DNA of 64,000 nt from Flavivirga rizhaonensis. GTDB lineage: Bacteria > Bacteroidota > Bacteroidia > Flavobacteriales > Flavobacteriaceae. Position 1 is the stretch's first letter, and each line of letters opens with the position of its first letter. Both the position numbers and the translations under genes were made by a program. Shown here piece after piece: positions 54,003 to 63,173 of the stretch. The stretch is from assembly GCF_004791695.1 (NCBI RefSeq), contig NZ_SRSO01000005.1, positions 124,001 to 188,000 on the forward strand. Reading direction: 5' to 3'. Under the pieces are notes generated by a model. It was not told where the DNA came from, ran no database searches, and saw nothing but the letters and a program-made list of their open reading frames with translations.

Positions 54003-54876
54003 TGTTATATACTTTTTTCATTGTTTTTATTGTTTTCCTTAATGAAGGTAATTTACGATTGTATTTTTCTTGATAGAATGTACAATCCAAAGTCTGGTCA
54101 TTTGATCTTTTAGCTCTATCAGTAAAAATATTTATTGATCCTTTTTTTACCTTTTTTACATTTAAAGAAAATTCTTCAAGTAGTAACATTCCAAATTCGT
54201 ATTTAGTACAAACCTCATTACCAGAAATATGAAGAATTTTAGAGGAGAAGCTTTCTAATGTTATTAAGAATTTTATTTCTTCCATAAAATCCCATATTGA
54301 AATTGGAGTAAATAAAACATCATCAAACAAAGTAATCTCTTCATTATTTTGACTAGAATTCATAATCCACTCTACAAAACCGCTCTTGTCTCTATACATA
54401 TTCATTCCTACTATGGTAGTTCTAATAATAAGGCAATTTCTGTAAGAATTCAAAATAAAGAACTCACCTAACTCTTTAGATTTACCATAAACATTTTCTG
54501 GAAATACACAATCAGACTCCTTAGCTAAATGAATTCCAGATGAAAAAACTGCGTCTGTTGACACGTATATTAATTTCACCTTTTCATCAGTTGCCTCTAA
54601 AAGTTTTGATACTGAATAGCCATTGACATTTAAGGCTTCCATTGGGTTTTTCTGGCAATAATTACCATGTGTCAAAGCTGCACAATGAATAATAAGTTCT
54701 GGTTTAGACCAATCTATTAATTCTTTATATGAACCTTTCGATAAATCAAAAATACAATAATTGATTGGTAAATCCATTTCTGAATTTCCCGTACCGAAAA
54801 CTTGATGCGCTTTTGAAAGTTCAACGGCCATTGAGGAACCTAACATTCCAGAAACTCCTGTAATTAATATTCTCAT
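53986..54876 (-). CDS. SDR sugar reductase (RmlD-like) in the nonulosonate cassette
   Basis: 296 residues, extended SDR of the RmlD type: ILITGVSGMLGSSMAVELSK, YVSTDAVFSSGIH, and the active Tyr-x-x-x-Lys in NVYGKSKELGEFF. Relatives reduce a 4-keto nucleotide sugar. It lies between the CMP-sugar synthetase and the synthase, where pseudaminic pathways usually have an aminotransferase. It could reduce the PseB product to a 4-hydroxy sugar; this is inferred. A true dTDP-rhamnose RmlD is encoded separately at 58840-59634. Confidence 0.75.
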   Translation of the reverse strand: MRILITGVSGMLGSSMAVELSKAHQVFGTGNSEMDLPINYCIFDLSKGSYKELIDWSKPELIIHCAALTHGNYCQKNPMEALNVNGYSVSKLLEATDEKVKLIYVSTDAVFSSGIHLAKESDCVFPENVYGKSKELGEFFILNSYRNCLIIRTTIVGMNMYRDKSGFVEWIMNSSQNNEEITLFDDVLFTPISIWDFMEEIKFLITLESFSSKILHISGNEVCTKYEFGMLLLEEFSLNVKKVKKGSINIFTDRAKRSNDQTLDCTFYQEKYNRKLPSLRKTIKTMKKVYNNEKRD

Positions 54877-55565
54877 TATATTGAATGAAGCATTTTATAT
54901 TTTACTTCTGCTAATTCCCAATCTACCATGTTGTCAATATCCTGAGCTTCCATTTCAGATAGTTCAATAAAACTTGTGTTATTGGTTAAAAGCTTTTGTT
55001 TACTGATGAGTTTTTCTACATTAAAGAAATAAAACTGACCTGCATCATGATAAGATGAATCTAAATCCTGAGAGCGCGTAATTAAATGTTCTGGTTGAAA
55101 CATTTCAACCAAATTACCATTTACTTTTACTGCCCTTTGTATTGGAAAACCGTACTTTATAATAGGAAAAACACAATCAAAATTTCCGTTTTCTAACACT
55201 CGAAAACTTTCGTTTAATTTTTCTTTTGTCAATAATGGAGTACATGGATAAATACAACAAGCATATTTAAACACTTTTCCAATTTTCTTATAAGAATTGA
55301 TTACTTCAGTTATGACATCTATAGTAGTAGCATAATCATCTGAATTTTTATCACTTCTTAAAAAAGGAACTTTGGCTCCAAACTCAATAGCTACATCAGC
55401 TATTTCTTTATCATCAGTAGAAACCATAACCTCATCAAACAAATTAGATTTTAATGCATTCTCTATAGCATATGTAATAATTGGTTTTCCTAAAAATGCC
55501 TTTATATTCTTTTTAGAAATTCTTTTACTTCCTCCTCTGGCAGGAACAATAGCTATAATAGACAT
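54876..55565 (-). CDS. CMP-nonulosonate cytidylyltransferase (PseF-like)
   Basis: 229 residues. CMP-sialate synthetase fold: IAIVPARGGSKRISKKNIKA binds CTP and VMVSTDDKEIADVA follows. ITRSQDLDSSYHDAGQFYFF is the segment typical of the PseF (CMP-pseudaminate) branch. It activates the nine-carbon sugar for transfer. The start overlaps no gene (PseB stop at 55566), and its stop overlaps the reductase start by one base. Confidence 0.88.
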   Translation of the reverse strand: MSIIAIVPARGGSKRISKKNIKAFLGKPIITYAIENALKSNLFDEVMVSTDDKEIADVAIEFGAKVPFLRSDKNSDDYATTIDVITEVINSYKKIGKVFKYACCIYPCTPLLTKEKLNESFRVLENGNFDCVFPIIKYGFPIQRAVKVNGNLVEMFQPEHLITRSQDLDSSYHDAGQFYFFNVEKLISKQKLLTNNTSFIELSEMEAQDIDNMVDWELAEVKYKMLHSI

Positions 55566-56585
55566 TTATATTTTAAAATTAGGATCCACATGATCTTTAA
55601 TTAGTTTTCTTAAACCTTCGATAGTTTCCCACTCATCATTTTCTCCAGAATTATAGCTAAAACCTAAAGAGACCTTTTTAGCATTAAACGTTTCTATAAA
55701 CTCCTCTAAACTCCATTTATGCGTTGCCGGAAGAATTGTATAATATTTCCCTAAATCATAAGTGTAAAAAGAATCAGAAGGTGTAATCATTTCTTCATGC
55801 ACTTTCTCTCCTGGTCTAATTCCAACAATCGGTTTTTCACAATTCGGCCCTATAGCTTCAGCAACATCCATAATTTTATACGATGGTATTTTAGGAACGA
55901 ATAATTCGCCTCCCCAAGCGTGTTCTAACGCATGCATAACCATATCCACACCTCCTTCTAAAGAAATATTAAAACGTGTCATATTAGGATCCGTAATTGG
56001 CAATATATTTTCTTTTTTCTTTTTATTAATAAAAAAAGGAATTACCGAACCATTAGACCCCATAACGTTTCCATATCTAACGACAGAAAATCGAATCGGA
56101 TTTTCTCCTTTAATGTTATTGGCGGCAATAAATAATTTATCTGAAGTTAGTTTTGTTGCTCCATACAAATTAATTGGTGCACAAGCTTTATCTGTTGAAA
56201 GCGCAACAACACGTTCAACTTTTGTTTTAAAACAAGCATTAACAACATTCTCAGCACCTCCAATGTTTGTTTTTATACACTCATCTGGATTGTATTCTGC
56301 AATATGAACATGTTTCATAGCCGCTGCATGAATAACATAATCAACGCCTTGAAATGCTCTTTCCAAACGCTCTTTATCTCTAACATCACCAATAAAATAG
56401 CGTATTTGTAGATATCTCTGTGAAGAAAATTCTTGAGCCATTTGAAATTGTTTTTGTTCATCTCTAGAGTAAATTATCAACCTTCTTGTTTCCGGATATT
56501 TTGATAAAATATGACTTGTTAATGCCTTTCCAAGTGACCCTGTACCTCCAGTAATCAATATTGATTTTCCGTTTAAATCTAGCAT
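55566..56585 (-). CDS. pseB: UDP-GlcNAc 4,6-dehydratase (inverting), PseB-like
   Basis: 339 residues, extended SDR. Converts UDP-GlcNAc to UDP-2-acetamido-2,6-dideoxy-L-arabino-hexos-4-ulose, with C5 inversion. Conserved blocks: ILITGGTGSLGKALTSHILS, AAAMKHVHIAEYNPDECIKT and STDKACAPINLYGATKL. The related CapE/WbjB enzymes, which lead to L-FucNAc, are the main alternative, but no CapF or WbjC partner with a cupin domain lies nearby. It begins the nonulosonate part of the operon. Confidence 0.88.
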   Translation of the reverse strand: MLDLNGKSILITGGTGSLGKALTSHILSKYPETRRLIIYSRDEQKQFQMAQEFSSQRYLQIRYFIGDVRDKERLERAFQGVDYVIHAAAMKHVHIAEYNPDECIKTNIGGAENVVNACFKTKVERVVALSTDKACAPINLYGATKLTSDKLFIAANNIKGENPIRFSVVRYGNVMGSNGSVIPFFINKKKKENILPITDPNMTRFNISLEGGVDMVMHALEHAWGGELFVPKIPSYKIMDVAEAIGPNCEKPIVGIRPGEKVHEEMITPSDSFYTYDLGKYYTILPATHKWSLEEFIETFNAKKVSLGFSYNSGENDEWETIEGLRKLIKDHVDPNFKI

Positions 56586-56647
56586 GCGGTTTTTATTCTA
56601 ATTTAAATTAATTTTATAACCTCTTTAATGGTTTTCTGTTTTAAACT

Positions 56648-57712
56648 TTAGTTTTTGTCATTATGAGAATTGTATATATACCAATTATACAAATTATTTA
56701 TTCCCTCTTCAAGTTCAATTGTATGTTTCCAGCCTAAACCATTCAATTTAGAAACATCAGTCAATTTAAGCATAGTACCATCAGGCTTTTCAACATTAAA
56801 GACTAAACCTCCTTTAAAACCAACTATTGTTTTTATGGTTTCAGCTAGCTCTTTAATAGATATATCTGTTCCCGTACCTATATTGATATGTGTATTTCTA
56901 ATTTCTTTGTCTTTCCCATAATACATATCTAAAAAATCTCTGTTTTCCATAATAAACACGCAGGCATTTGCCATATCTTCACTCCATAAAAATTCCCGTT
57001 TTGGTTTTCCTGAGCCCCAAATTTCAACATTATCAGCAGATACACCAAAGGTCTTCAAATATACTTTAGCCTCTTCAATCGTATTAACTTTTAAATCTTT
57101 AACAACCTCATCGTTTTTTGACTCAGACAATAATTTAGCTAAATGAATTTTTCTAATAAGAGCTGGCAATACATGTGATTTTTCTAAATCAAAATTATCA
57201 TTAGGCCCATACAAATTAGTAGGCATCACCGAAATAAAATTAGTACCATACTGTAAATTATAACTTTCACACATTTTAATGCCTGCGATTTTAGCTATCG
57301 CATAAGGTTCATTCGTGTACTCTAGAGTATTTGTTAAAAGGTACTCTTCTTTCATTGGTTGAGGTGAATTCTTAGGATAAATACATGTGCTCCCTAAAAA
57401 TAATAACTTCTTTACTTCGTTAAGGTAACTTTGATGAATCACATTGTTTTGAATCATCATGTTCTCATAAATAAAATCTGCTCTATAAACATTGTTGGCA
57501 ACAATCCCTCCAACCTTCGCTGCAGCTAAAAACACATATTCAGGTTTTTCATTACTAAAAAAATCAGCAACCTTTTTTTGTTTTGTTAAATCTAATTGAT
57601 CATGGGTTCTAGTTATTATATTAGAATACCCCTTATTCTTAAGGTTTTCTATTATAGCACTACCAACTAGACCACTATGACCCGCAACGTAAATTTTAGA
57701 ATTCTTATTCAT
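56648..57712 (-). CDS. fcl: GDP-L-fucose synthase
   Basis: 354 residues, longer than the E. coli enzyme because of an insert near 200-230 (around VVKDLKVNTIEEAKVYLKTF) that is common in Bacteroidota. It epimerises and reduces the GMD product to GDP-L-fucose. Visible: VAGHSGLVGSAIIENLKNKG, LGSTCIYPKNSPQPM and the catalytic YAIAKIAG. It follows gmd by five bases. Confidence 0.93.
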   Translation of the reverse strand: MNKNSKIYVAGHSGLVGSAIIENLKNKGYSNIITRTHDQLDLTKQKKVADFFSNEKPEYVFLAAAKVGGIVANNVYRADFIYENMMIQNNVIHQSYLNEVKKLLFLGSTCIYPKNSPQPMKEEYLLTNTLEYTNEPYAIAKIAGIKMCESYNLQYGTNFISVMPTNLYGPNDNFDLEKSHVLPALIRKIHLAKLLSESKNDEVVKDLKVNTIEEAKVYLKTFGVSADNVEIWGSGKPKREFLWSEDMANACVFIMENRDFLDMYYGKDKEIRNTHINIGTGTDISIKELAETIKTIVGFKGGLVFNVEKPDGTMLKLTDVSKLNGLGWKHTIELEEGINNLYNWYIYNSHNDKN

Positions 57713-57717
57713 TAAAC

Positions 57718-58836
57718 CTATTCAAAGTAGTTCTTAATCCTGTAACCGCCATCTTTTAAGTATTGTTGCTTTTCCATAAGAATGATATCACTAGACATCA
57801 TATCTTCAACTAAATCTGCTAAATTATATTTTGGAACCCAGCCTAATTTCTCTTTTGCTTTAGTTGCATCACCAATTAGTAAATCAACTTCGGTTGGTCT
57901 AAAGTATTTTTCATCAACAGCAATAACTTCTTTTCCTTTTTCAATTTGATATTTAGAATTATTACAAGCTTTAATATATCCTCTTTCATTAGCACCGTCT
58001 CCACTAAATTCAAGTTCAATACCTACATAAGCAAAACACATTTTAACAAAATCACGAACAGTCGTAGTTTTTCCTGTTGCAATCACCCAATCTTCAGCTT
58101 CATCGGCTTGAAGAATCATCCACATCATTCTTATATAATCCTTAGCATGGCCCCAGTCTCTTTGGGCATCAAGGTTTCCTAAAAATATTTTTTCCTGTAA
58201 ACCAAGTGCTATTTTAGAGGTTGCTCTAGTGATTTTTCTGGTCACAAAAGTTTCTCCTCGTATTGGCGACTCATGATTGAATAATATCCCATTACATGCA
58301 TACATACCATAGGCCTCTCTATAATTTACTGTTATCCAATATGCATACATTTTGGCAACAGCATAAGGGCTTCTTGGGTAAAAAGGTGTTGTTTCGGTTT
58401 GAGGAACTTCTTGTACCTTGCCATATAATTCAGATGTAGAAGCTTGATAAATTCTAACTTTTTTTTCCATCCCTAATAACCTAATAGCCTCAAGAAGTCT
58501 CAAAGTGCCTATTCCGTCTGCATTAGCTGTGTATTCTGGCATTTCAAAAGACACATGTACATGACTCATAGCTGCTAAGTTATAAATTTCATCAGGCTGA
58601 ACTTCTTGAATTAATCTAGTAAGATTTGTACTATCTGTTAAATCTCCATAGTGTAAGAAGAAATTACGATCTTCAACATGTGGATCTTGATATAAATGAT
58701 CTATTCTACCTGTATTAAACAGAGAAGATCGTCTTTTTACTCCATGAACCTCATATCCTTTTTTTAATAAAAATTCACTAAGATATGCCCCATCTTGACC
58801 TGTAACTCCTGTAATTAATGCTATTTTTTTTTGCAT
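57718..58836 (-). CDS. gmd: GDP-mannose 4,6-dehydratase
   Basis: 372 residues. Converts GDP-mannose to GDP-4-keto-6-deoxymannose, the precursor of GDP-L-fucose. Shows [40 protein letters not shown] and [19 protein letters not shown]. It lies between rfbD and fcl in one operon. Confidence 0.96.
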   Translation of the reverse strand: MQKKIALITGVTGQDGAYLSEFLLKKGYEVHGVKRRSSLFNTGRIDHLYQDPHVEDRNFFLHYGDLTDSTNLTRLIQEVQPDEIYNLAAMSHVHVSFEMPEYTANADGIGTLRLLEAIRLLGMEKKVRIYQASTSELYGKVQEVPQTETTPFYPRSPYAVAKMYAYWITVNYREAYGMYACNGILFNHESPIRGETFVTRKITRATSKIALGLQEKIFLGNLDAQRDWGHAKDYIRMMWMILQADEAEDWVIATGKTTTVRDFVKMCFAYVGIELEFSGDGANERGYIKACNNSKYQIEKGKEVIAVDEKYFRPTEVDLLIGDATKAKEKLGWVPKYNLADLVEDMMSSDIILMEKQQYLKDGGYRIKNYFE

Positions 58837-58839
58837 TTT

Positions 58840-59634
58840 TTAATTTAACTTTTCTAATAAAATTGATCTTTTTGGCCTCATGGCAAAAGTACGATATTTG
58901 TTTACTTTAACAAGATTTATCTTGTTATCAATATTATTCTCTTGTAAAATTTGTTTAGCAAAATCGAACCAGGTCATAGAAATTCTATCACAAAAATGAT
59001 GTATTCCAAAGTTATCGTTTTCTGTTTCAATTATTTGAATAATATATTTAGATAAATTAATAGCATCTGTCGGACATCCTACTTGCTCTACTGTAACATA
59101 AAGATCTATTTCTTTTTCTGCTTTTTCTAAAATTGATCTATAGAAGTTTTTACCATATACTTTACTATATAACCAAGATGTTCTAATTATAAAATAGCCA
59201 TCTAATATCTCATGAATACAATTTTCTCCCAACAACTTAGATTTACCATATTCATTAATCGGGTTTGGAACATCTTCTACAGTATATGGCTCCTCTTTTT
59301 CACCATCAAACACATAATCGGTTGATATATGAATTAAAACGGTATTCTTTTCTTTACATACTTCAGCTAAATTTTTAACCCCATACGCGTTCACTTTAAA
59401 AGCAATTTCAGGTGTTTTTTCTGCTTGTTCAACATTTGTATACGCCGCGCAATTTATACAATAATCAAAATCGTTATTATTAAAAAAAAGTCTTAATGCT
59501 TTCTGTTTTGTAATATCCAATTCTGTTTTAGACACAAAAACAAAATCGAGACCATTTTGATTATCAGAATATAACTCTTCAATTGTTTTTCCTAATTGCC
59601 CATTGGCTCCAGTTACCAAAATTTTAGTGCTCAT
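58840..59634 (-). CDS. rfbD: dTDP-4-dehydrorhamnose reductase
   Basis: 264 residues. Reduces dTDP-4-keto-L-rhamnose to dTDP-L-rhamnose. ILVTGANGQLGKTIEELYSD binds NADPH; CAAYTNVEQAEKTPEIAFKV, VFDGEKEEPYTVEDVPNPIN and the Tyr-x-x-x-Lys in EYGKSKLLGE are typical. It is slightly shorter than E. coli RfbD. The start overlaps rfbC by 11 bases. Confidence 0.93.
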   Translation of the reverse strand: MSTKILVTGANGQLGKTIEELYSDNQNGLDFVFVSKTELDITKQKALRLFFNNNDFDYCINCAAYTNVEQAEKTPEIAFKVNAYGVKNLAEVCKEKNTVLIHISTDYVFDGEKEEPYTVEDVPNPINEYGKSKLLGENCIHEILDGYFIIRTSWLYSKVYGKNFYRSILEKAEKEIDLYVTVEQVGCPTDAINLSKYIIQIIETENDNFGIHHFCDRISMTWFDFAKQILQENNIDNKINLVKVNKYRTFAMRPKRSILLEKLN

Positions 59635-60175
59635 TTACAAAATCTTTAAATGAAGACAATTGCTTATCCTTTTCTGATATTATGAGTTCATCCGGTGGAT
59701 AATCCCATTCTATATTTAAATCTTTATCATTATATAAAATACCAGATTCAGATTCTTTATTATAAAAATTATCACATTTATAAGAAAAGATCGTGTCATC
59801 TTCTAAAACCAAAAAGCCATGTGCAAACCCTTTTGGAATATAAACTTGTTTATGCTCAATATCGTCTAAAATGACAGAAAAACTCTTACCAAACGTTGGA
59901 GATTTTTTTCTAATATCTACACAAACATCAAGCACTTTTCCTTTTATAACTTGTATTAATTTGGCTTGTGCATATTCTCCGGTTTGAAAATGCATGCCTC
60001 TTAAAACGCCTCTTAAGGATTTTGATTGATTATCTTGTACAAAATTAACAGTAATTCCTGTTTTTGCTTCAAAGATCTTTTTATTAAAACTTTCAAAAAA
60101 AAAGCCTCGTTCATCTTCAAATACTTGTGGTGTTAAAACGAAACAACCTTTTAAATATATTTCTTCAACGATCAT
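59624..60175 (-). CDS. rfbC: dTDP-4-dehydrorhamnose 3,5-epimerase
   Basis: 183 residues, normal length for RfbC. A cupin-type beta-barrel. GVLRGMHFQTGEYAQAKLIQ holds the catalytic His, and DIRKKSPTFGKS, VYIPKGFAHGFLVLEDDTIF and the Tyr-rich tail complete the family pattern. It epimerises C3 and C5 of dTDP-4-keto-6-deoxyglucose. It lies three bases from the rfbA stop. Confidence 0.95.
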   Translation of the reverse strand: MIVEEIYLKGCFVLTPQVFEDERGFFFESFNKKIFEAKTGITVNFVQDNQSKSLRGVLRGMHFQTGEYAQAKLIQVIKGKVLDVCVDIRKKSPTFGKSFSVILDDIEHKQVYIPKGFAHGFLVLEDDTIFSYKCDNFYNKESESGILYNDKDLNIEWDYPPDELIISEKDKQLSSFKDFVNEH

Positions 60176-60177
60176 TT

Positions 60178-61035
60178 CTATATTAAATGTTGTAAGTATT
60201 CACCATAGCCACTTTTAAGTAATGGTTGGGCAAGTTTATTAAGTTGAGATTTGTTTATATATCCCATTTTATATGCTATCTCTTCAATGCAGCCTATTTT
60301 TAGTCCTTGTCGCTCTTCTATCACCTGTACAAACTGCGAAGCTTGCATAAGCGAATTAAAGGTTCCTGTATCAAGCCATGCAGTACCTTTATCAAGAATT
60401 TCTACATTAAGAATTCCTTTATCTAAATACACTTTATTAATATCTGTTATTTCTAATTCACCTCTATTACTTGGCTTAATGTTTTTTGCAATATCAATCA
60501 CTCTATTATCATAAAAATAAATCCCTGGAACTGCAAAATTAGACTTAGGATGTTTTGGTTTTTCTTCAATGGAAATTGCTTTATTATTTTCATCAAATTC
60601 TACAACTCCATAACGTTGAGGATCAAAAACATGGTATGCAAAAACGACTCCTCCTTTAGGGTCAGTATTAGTCCTTAAAATTTGTTCCAACCCAGATCCG
60701 TAAAAAATATTATCCCCTAAAATAAGTGCTACACTATCTTTTCCTATAAAATTTTCTCCAATCAAGAAAGCCTCCGCTAAACCATTTGGAGCTTCTTGAA
60801 CAGCATAATAAAAACTACAACCATAATCCTTACCATCTCCTAACAAATCTTTAAATTTAGGTGTATCTTTCGATGTCGAAATGATTAAAATTTCATTTAT
60901 TCCAGCTGACATTAATGTTGTTAAAGGATAGTAAATCATTGGTTTATCATAAACAGGCATAAGCTGCTTACTCACTACTTTAGTAAGCGGGTGTAAACGT
61001 GTTCCAGATCCTCCTGCTAATATGATTCCTTTCAT
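60178..61035 (-). CDS. rfbA: Glucose-1-phosphate thymidylyltransferase
   Basis: 285 residues from ATG at 61035 ([14 protein letters not shown]), the usual family start. In-frame GTG and ATG codons upstream at 61059 and 61053 lie in or beside a palindrome and are less likely. It makes dTDP-glucose from glucose-1-phosphate and d[43 protein letters not shown] and [12 protein letters not shown] are diagnostic. Confidence 0.95.
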   Translation of the reverse strand: MKGIILAGGSGTRLHPLTKVVSKQLMPVYDKPMIYYPLTTLMSAGINEILIISTSKDTPKFKDLLGDGKDYGCSFYYAVQEAPNGLAEAFLIGENFIGKDSVALILGDNIFYGSGLEQILRTNTDPKGGVVFAYHVFDPQRYGVVEFDENNKAISIEEKPKHPKSNFAVPGIYFYDNRVIDIAKNIKPSNRGELEITDINKVYLDKGILNVEILDKGTAWLDTGTFNSLMQASQFVQVIEERQGLKIGCIEEIAYKMGYINKSQLNKLAQPLLKSGYGEYLQHLI

Positions 61036-61051
61036 TGAAAATTCTATTTTC

Positions 61052-61071
61052 ATTTCCACGCAGGTGGAAAT
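61052..61071. repeat. Palindrome upstream of rfbA
   Basis: ATTTCCACGCAGGTGGAAAT is an 8-bp inverted stem with a 4-base loop in the rfbB-rfbA gap, just upstream of the rfbA start. It may influence rfbA translation or be another dispersed repeat. Confidence 0.55.
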
Positions 61072-61080
61072 TTTTCTAAA

Positions 61081-62088
61081 TTAAACATTATACTTCTTAA
61101 TATACCAATCAATCGTTTTTCTCATTCCCGATTCAAAGTTTTCTTCTGCCTTCCAGCCTAATTCTTTTTCAATTTTGGTGGCATCAATAGCATATCTAAA
61201 ATCGTGCCCAGGTCTATCTTTAACAAACGTAATCTGATCTTTATATGATATACTTTTAGGTAGTTCTTTATCTAAAATATCACAAATTGTATTTGCTATA
61301 TATAAATTATCTCGTTCATTTCTACCACCAATATTATATGTTTCACCTGAAATCCCTTCACTGAAAGCTAAGTCTATTCCTTTACAATGATCTTCTACAT
61401 ATAACCAATCACGAACATTATCACCTTTACCATAAATAGGAATACTTTCTCCTTTTAATGCTTTTCTAATAATTGTGGGAATCAATTTTTCATCATGTTG
61501 TTTTGGCCCATAATTATTTGAACAATTTGTCGTCACTACATGCATTCCATAAGTATGGAAATAGCTTCTTACAATAAAATCTGAAGATGCTTTTGATGCG
61601 CTATATGGACTGTTTGGAGCGTATGGTGTTTGTTCTGTAAACAACCCTGTACCCCCTAAAGAACCATAAACCTCATCTGTAGAAATATGATGAAACCTAG
61701 ACTCTTCATAGTCTTTTTTTATTTTATTTGGAGCCTCCATCCAATGGCTTTTAGCGACATCTATTAAATTAAATGTTCCTAAAACATTCGTATTTATAAA
61801 CTTATTTGGATCTTTTATAGAATTATCTACATGTGATTCTGCTGCAAAATGAATAACTTTATTGAAGTTATATTGCTTAAATAACTGTTCTATCAAATTC
61901 CTATTGCAAATATCTCCTTCAATAAACTTATAGTTTTTATTGTTAACAACTTCATTTAAATTAGATAAATCTCCTGCATAAGTTAGCTTATCTAAATTTA
62001 CTATTTTAATAAGAGGGTAGTGTTTAAGAAAATAAACAATAAAATTTGATCCTATGAACCCAGCCCCTCCAGTAATTAAAATTGTCAT
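61081..62088 (-). CDS. rfbB: dTDP-glucose 4,6-dehydratase
   Basis: 335 residues. Second step of dTDP-L-rhamnose synthesis. Shows ILITGGAGFIGSNFIVYFLK, FAAESHVDNSIKDPNKFINT, HISTDEVYGSLG and the active Tyr-x-x-x-Lys in SPYSASKASSDF. First of the rfbBACD block, three bases after the Wzz-like gene. Confidence 0.96.
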   Translation of the reverse strand: MTILITGGAGFIGSNFIVYFLKHYPLIKIVNLDKLTYAGDLSNLNEVVNNKNYKFIEGDICNRNLIEQLFKQYNFNKVIHFAAESHVDNSIKDPNKFINTNVLGTFNLIDVAKSHWMEAPNKIKKDYEESRFHHISTDEVYGSLGGTGLFTEQTPYAPNSPYSASKASSDFIVRSYFHTYGMHVVTTNCSNNYGPKQHDEKLIPTIIRKALKGESIPIYGKGDNVRDWLYVEDHCKGIDLAFSEGISGETYNIGGRNERDNLYIANTICDILDKELPKSISYKDQITFVKDRPGHDFRYAIDATKIEKELGWKAEENFESGMRKTIDWYIKKYNV

Positions 62089-62091
62089 TTA

Positions 62092-63162
62092 TTATATCTT
62101 ATCTTTATAACCTTCTAAAAACTTAATAAAATTTATAGCTAGTAAAGCTATAAACGTAAGCATAGTTAATATAAGCGCATAATATTTTTTAGGACTTATT
62201 GATTTACCAAAAAACTCCTTTTTATCATCTATCGTTCCACTATCTTGTTTACTAGATGTGATTTCAATAATATGTTCTTTGTCGTCTATTTTTCTTTGTA
62301 TTTCAACTAGTTCTTGTCTTAATTCTAAATCTTTGGTATAAAGGTCGAACTCTTTAGTTGAACTTTTATTACCTCTTTCTATCGTGATTTGCGCCTGAAA
62401 ATCGTTATTGTTTTCAGCAGATTTCACAATCGCTTTTTGATAAACTGCTAACAAAGTATCCGATTTAATTAATGATGCAGAAACTGCAAGAGCTTGCTGT
62501 TTTAACTCCTTCAAATCTTTTTCCTGCTCTCTTTTAAAGTAAGCATTAGAATTAATATTATTAATAATTCTATCAAAAACCGTTTTAAAATTATTCCTCT
62601 CTTTTGCTTTGATAGTTATTTGTTGATATTGATGACTGTAGTCATTCGTGTTTTTTAAAAATGTTTTATATTCTACAGTCTTTGCTAATGCTGTGTCAAG
62701 TGTTTGAAGATAATCATCAAACTCTTTAATTTTTTGATTTTCGCTAATGGCTGGTTCTATTTGAAAATCTAAAATAGACTCAGCTTCTACCGTTCTTATA
62801 CCTAAAACATTTTCTAAGGTACTTATGTCTTCTTGTTTTACTAAGCTTTTATAATAGCCAATGGCATTATATAAATTTTCTCCAGTATCATAATTCTGCT
62901 TTAGCGTAATGTAAGACTTATAAACAGGCTCAGATGTTTTTTCCAACACCATTCCTAAAACAACACCTGCAACACCTGCAATGACCAATTTTAAAACATG
63001 CTTCTTTACAAAAAACACTAACCAGACAAACGCTAAAAAAAGCTTATTAAAAATGCTTCCTATAAAACGGAATAGGTTATTAAAAGCATTCCCTATTAGC
63101 TTAAAAAGTTGTCCCAAATCTATTTCTTCAGATTGCTGTGACTGTGGCAAATCTTTACTCAT
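62092..63162 (-). CDS. Wzz-like chain-length determinant / polysaccharide co-polymerase
   Basis: 356 residues. Two membrane regions (about 42-75 and 327-349) flank a large helical periplasmic domain (about 85-320), the build of the Wzz family that sets glycan chain length. There is no C-terminal tyrosine-kinase domain, so it is a Wzz rather than Wzc type. Upstream it lies 11 bases from the DUF6909 gene, and the rfb genes follow. Family assignment rests on topology and location more than on motifs. Confidence 0.7.
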   Translation of the reverse strand: MSKDLPQSQQSEEIDLGQLFKLIGNAFNNLFRFIGSIFNKLFLAFVWLVFFVKKHVLKLVIAGVAGVVLGMVLEKTSEPVYKSYITLKQNYDTGENLYNAIGYYKSLVKQEDISTLENVLGIRTVEAESILDFQIEPAISENQKIKEFDDYLQTLDTALAKTVEYKTFLKNTNDYSHQYQQITIKAKERNNFKTVFDRIINNINSNAYFKREQEKDLKELKQQALAVSASLIKSDTLLAVYQKAIVKSAENNNDFQAQITIERGNKSSTKEFDLYTKDLELRQELVEIQRKIDDKEHIIEITSSKQDSGTIDDKKEFFGKSISPKKYYALILTMLTFIALLAINFIKFLEGYKDKI

Positions 63163-63173
63163 AATTATACGTA

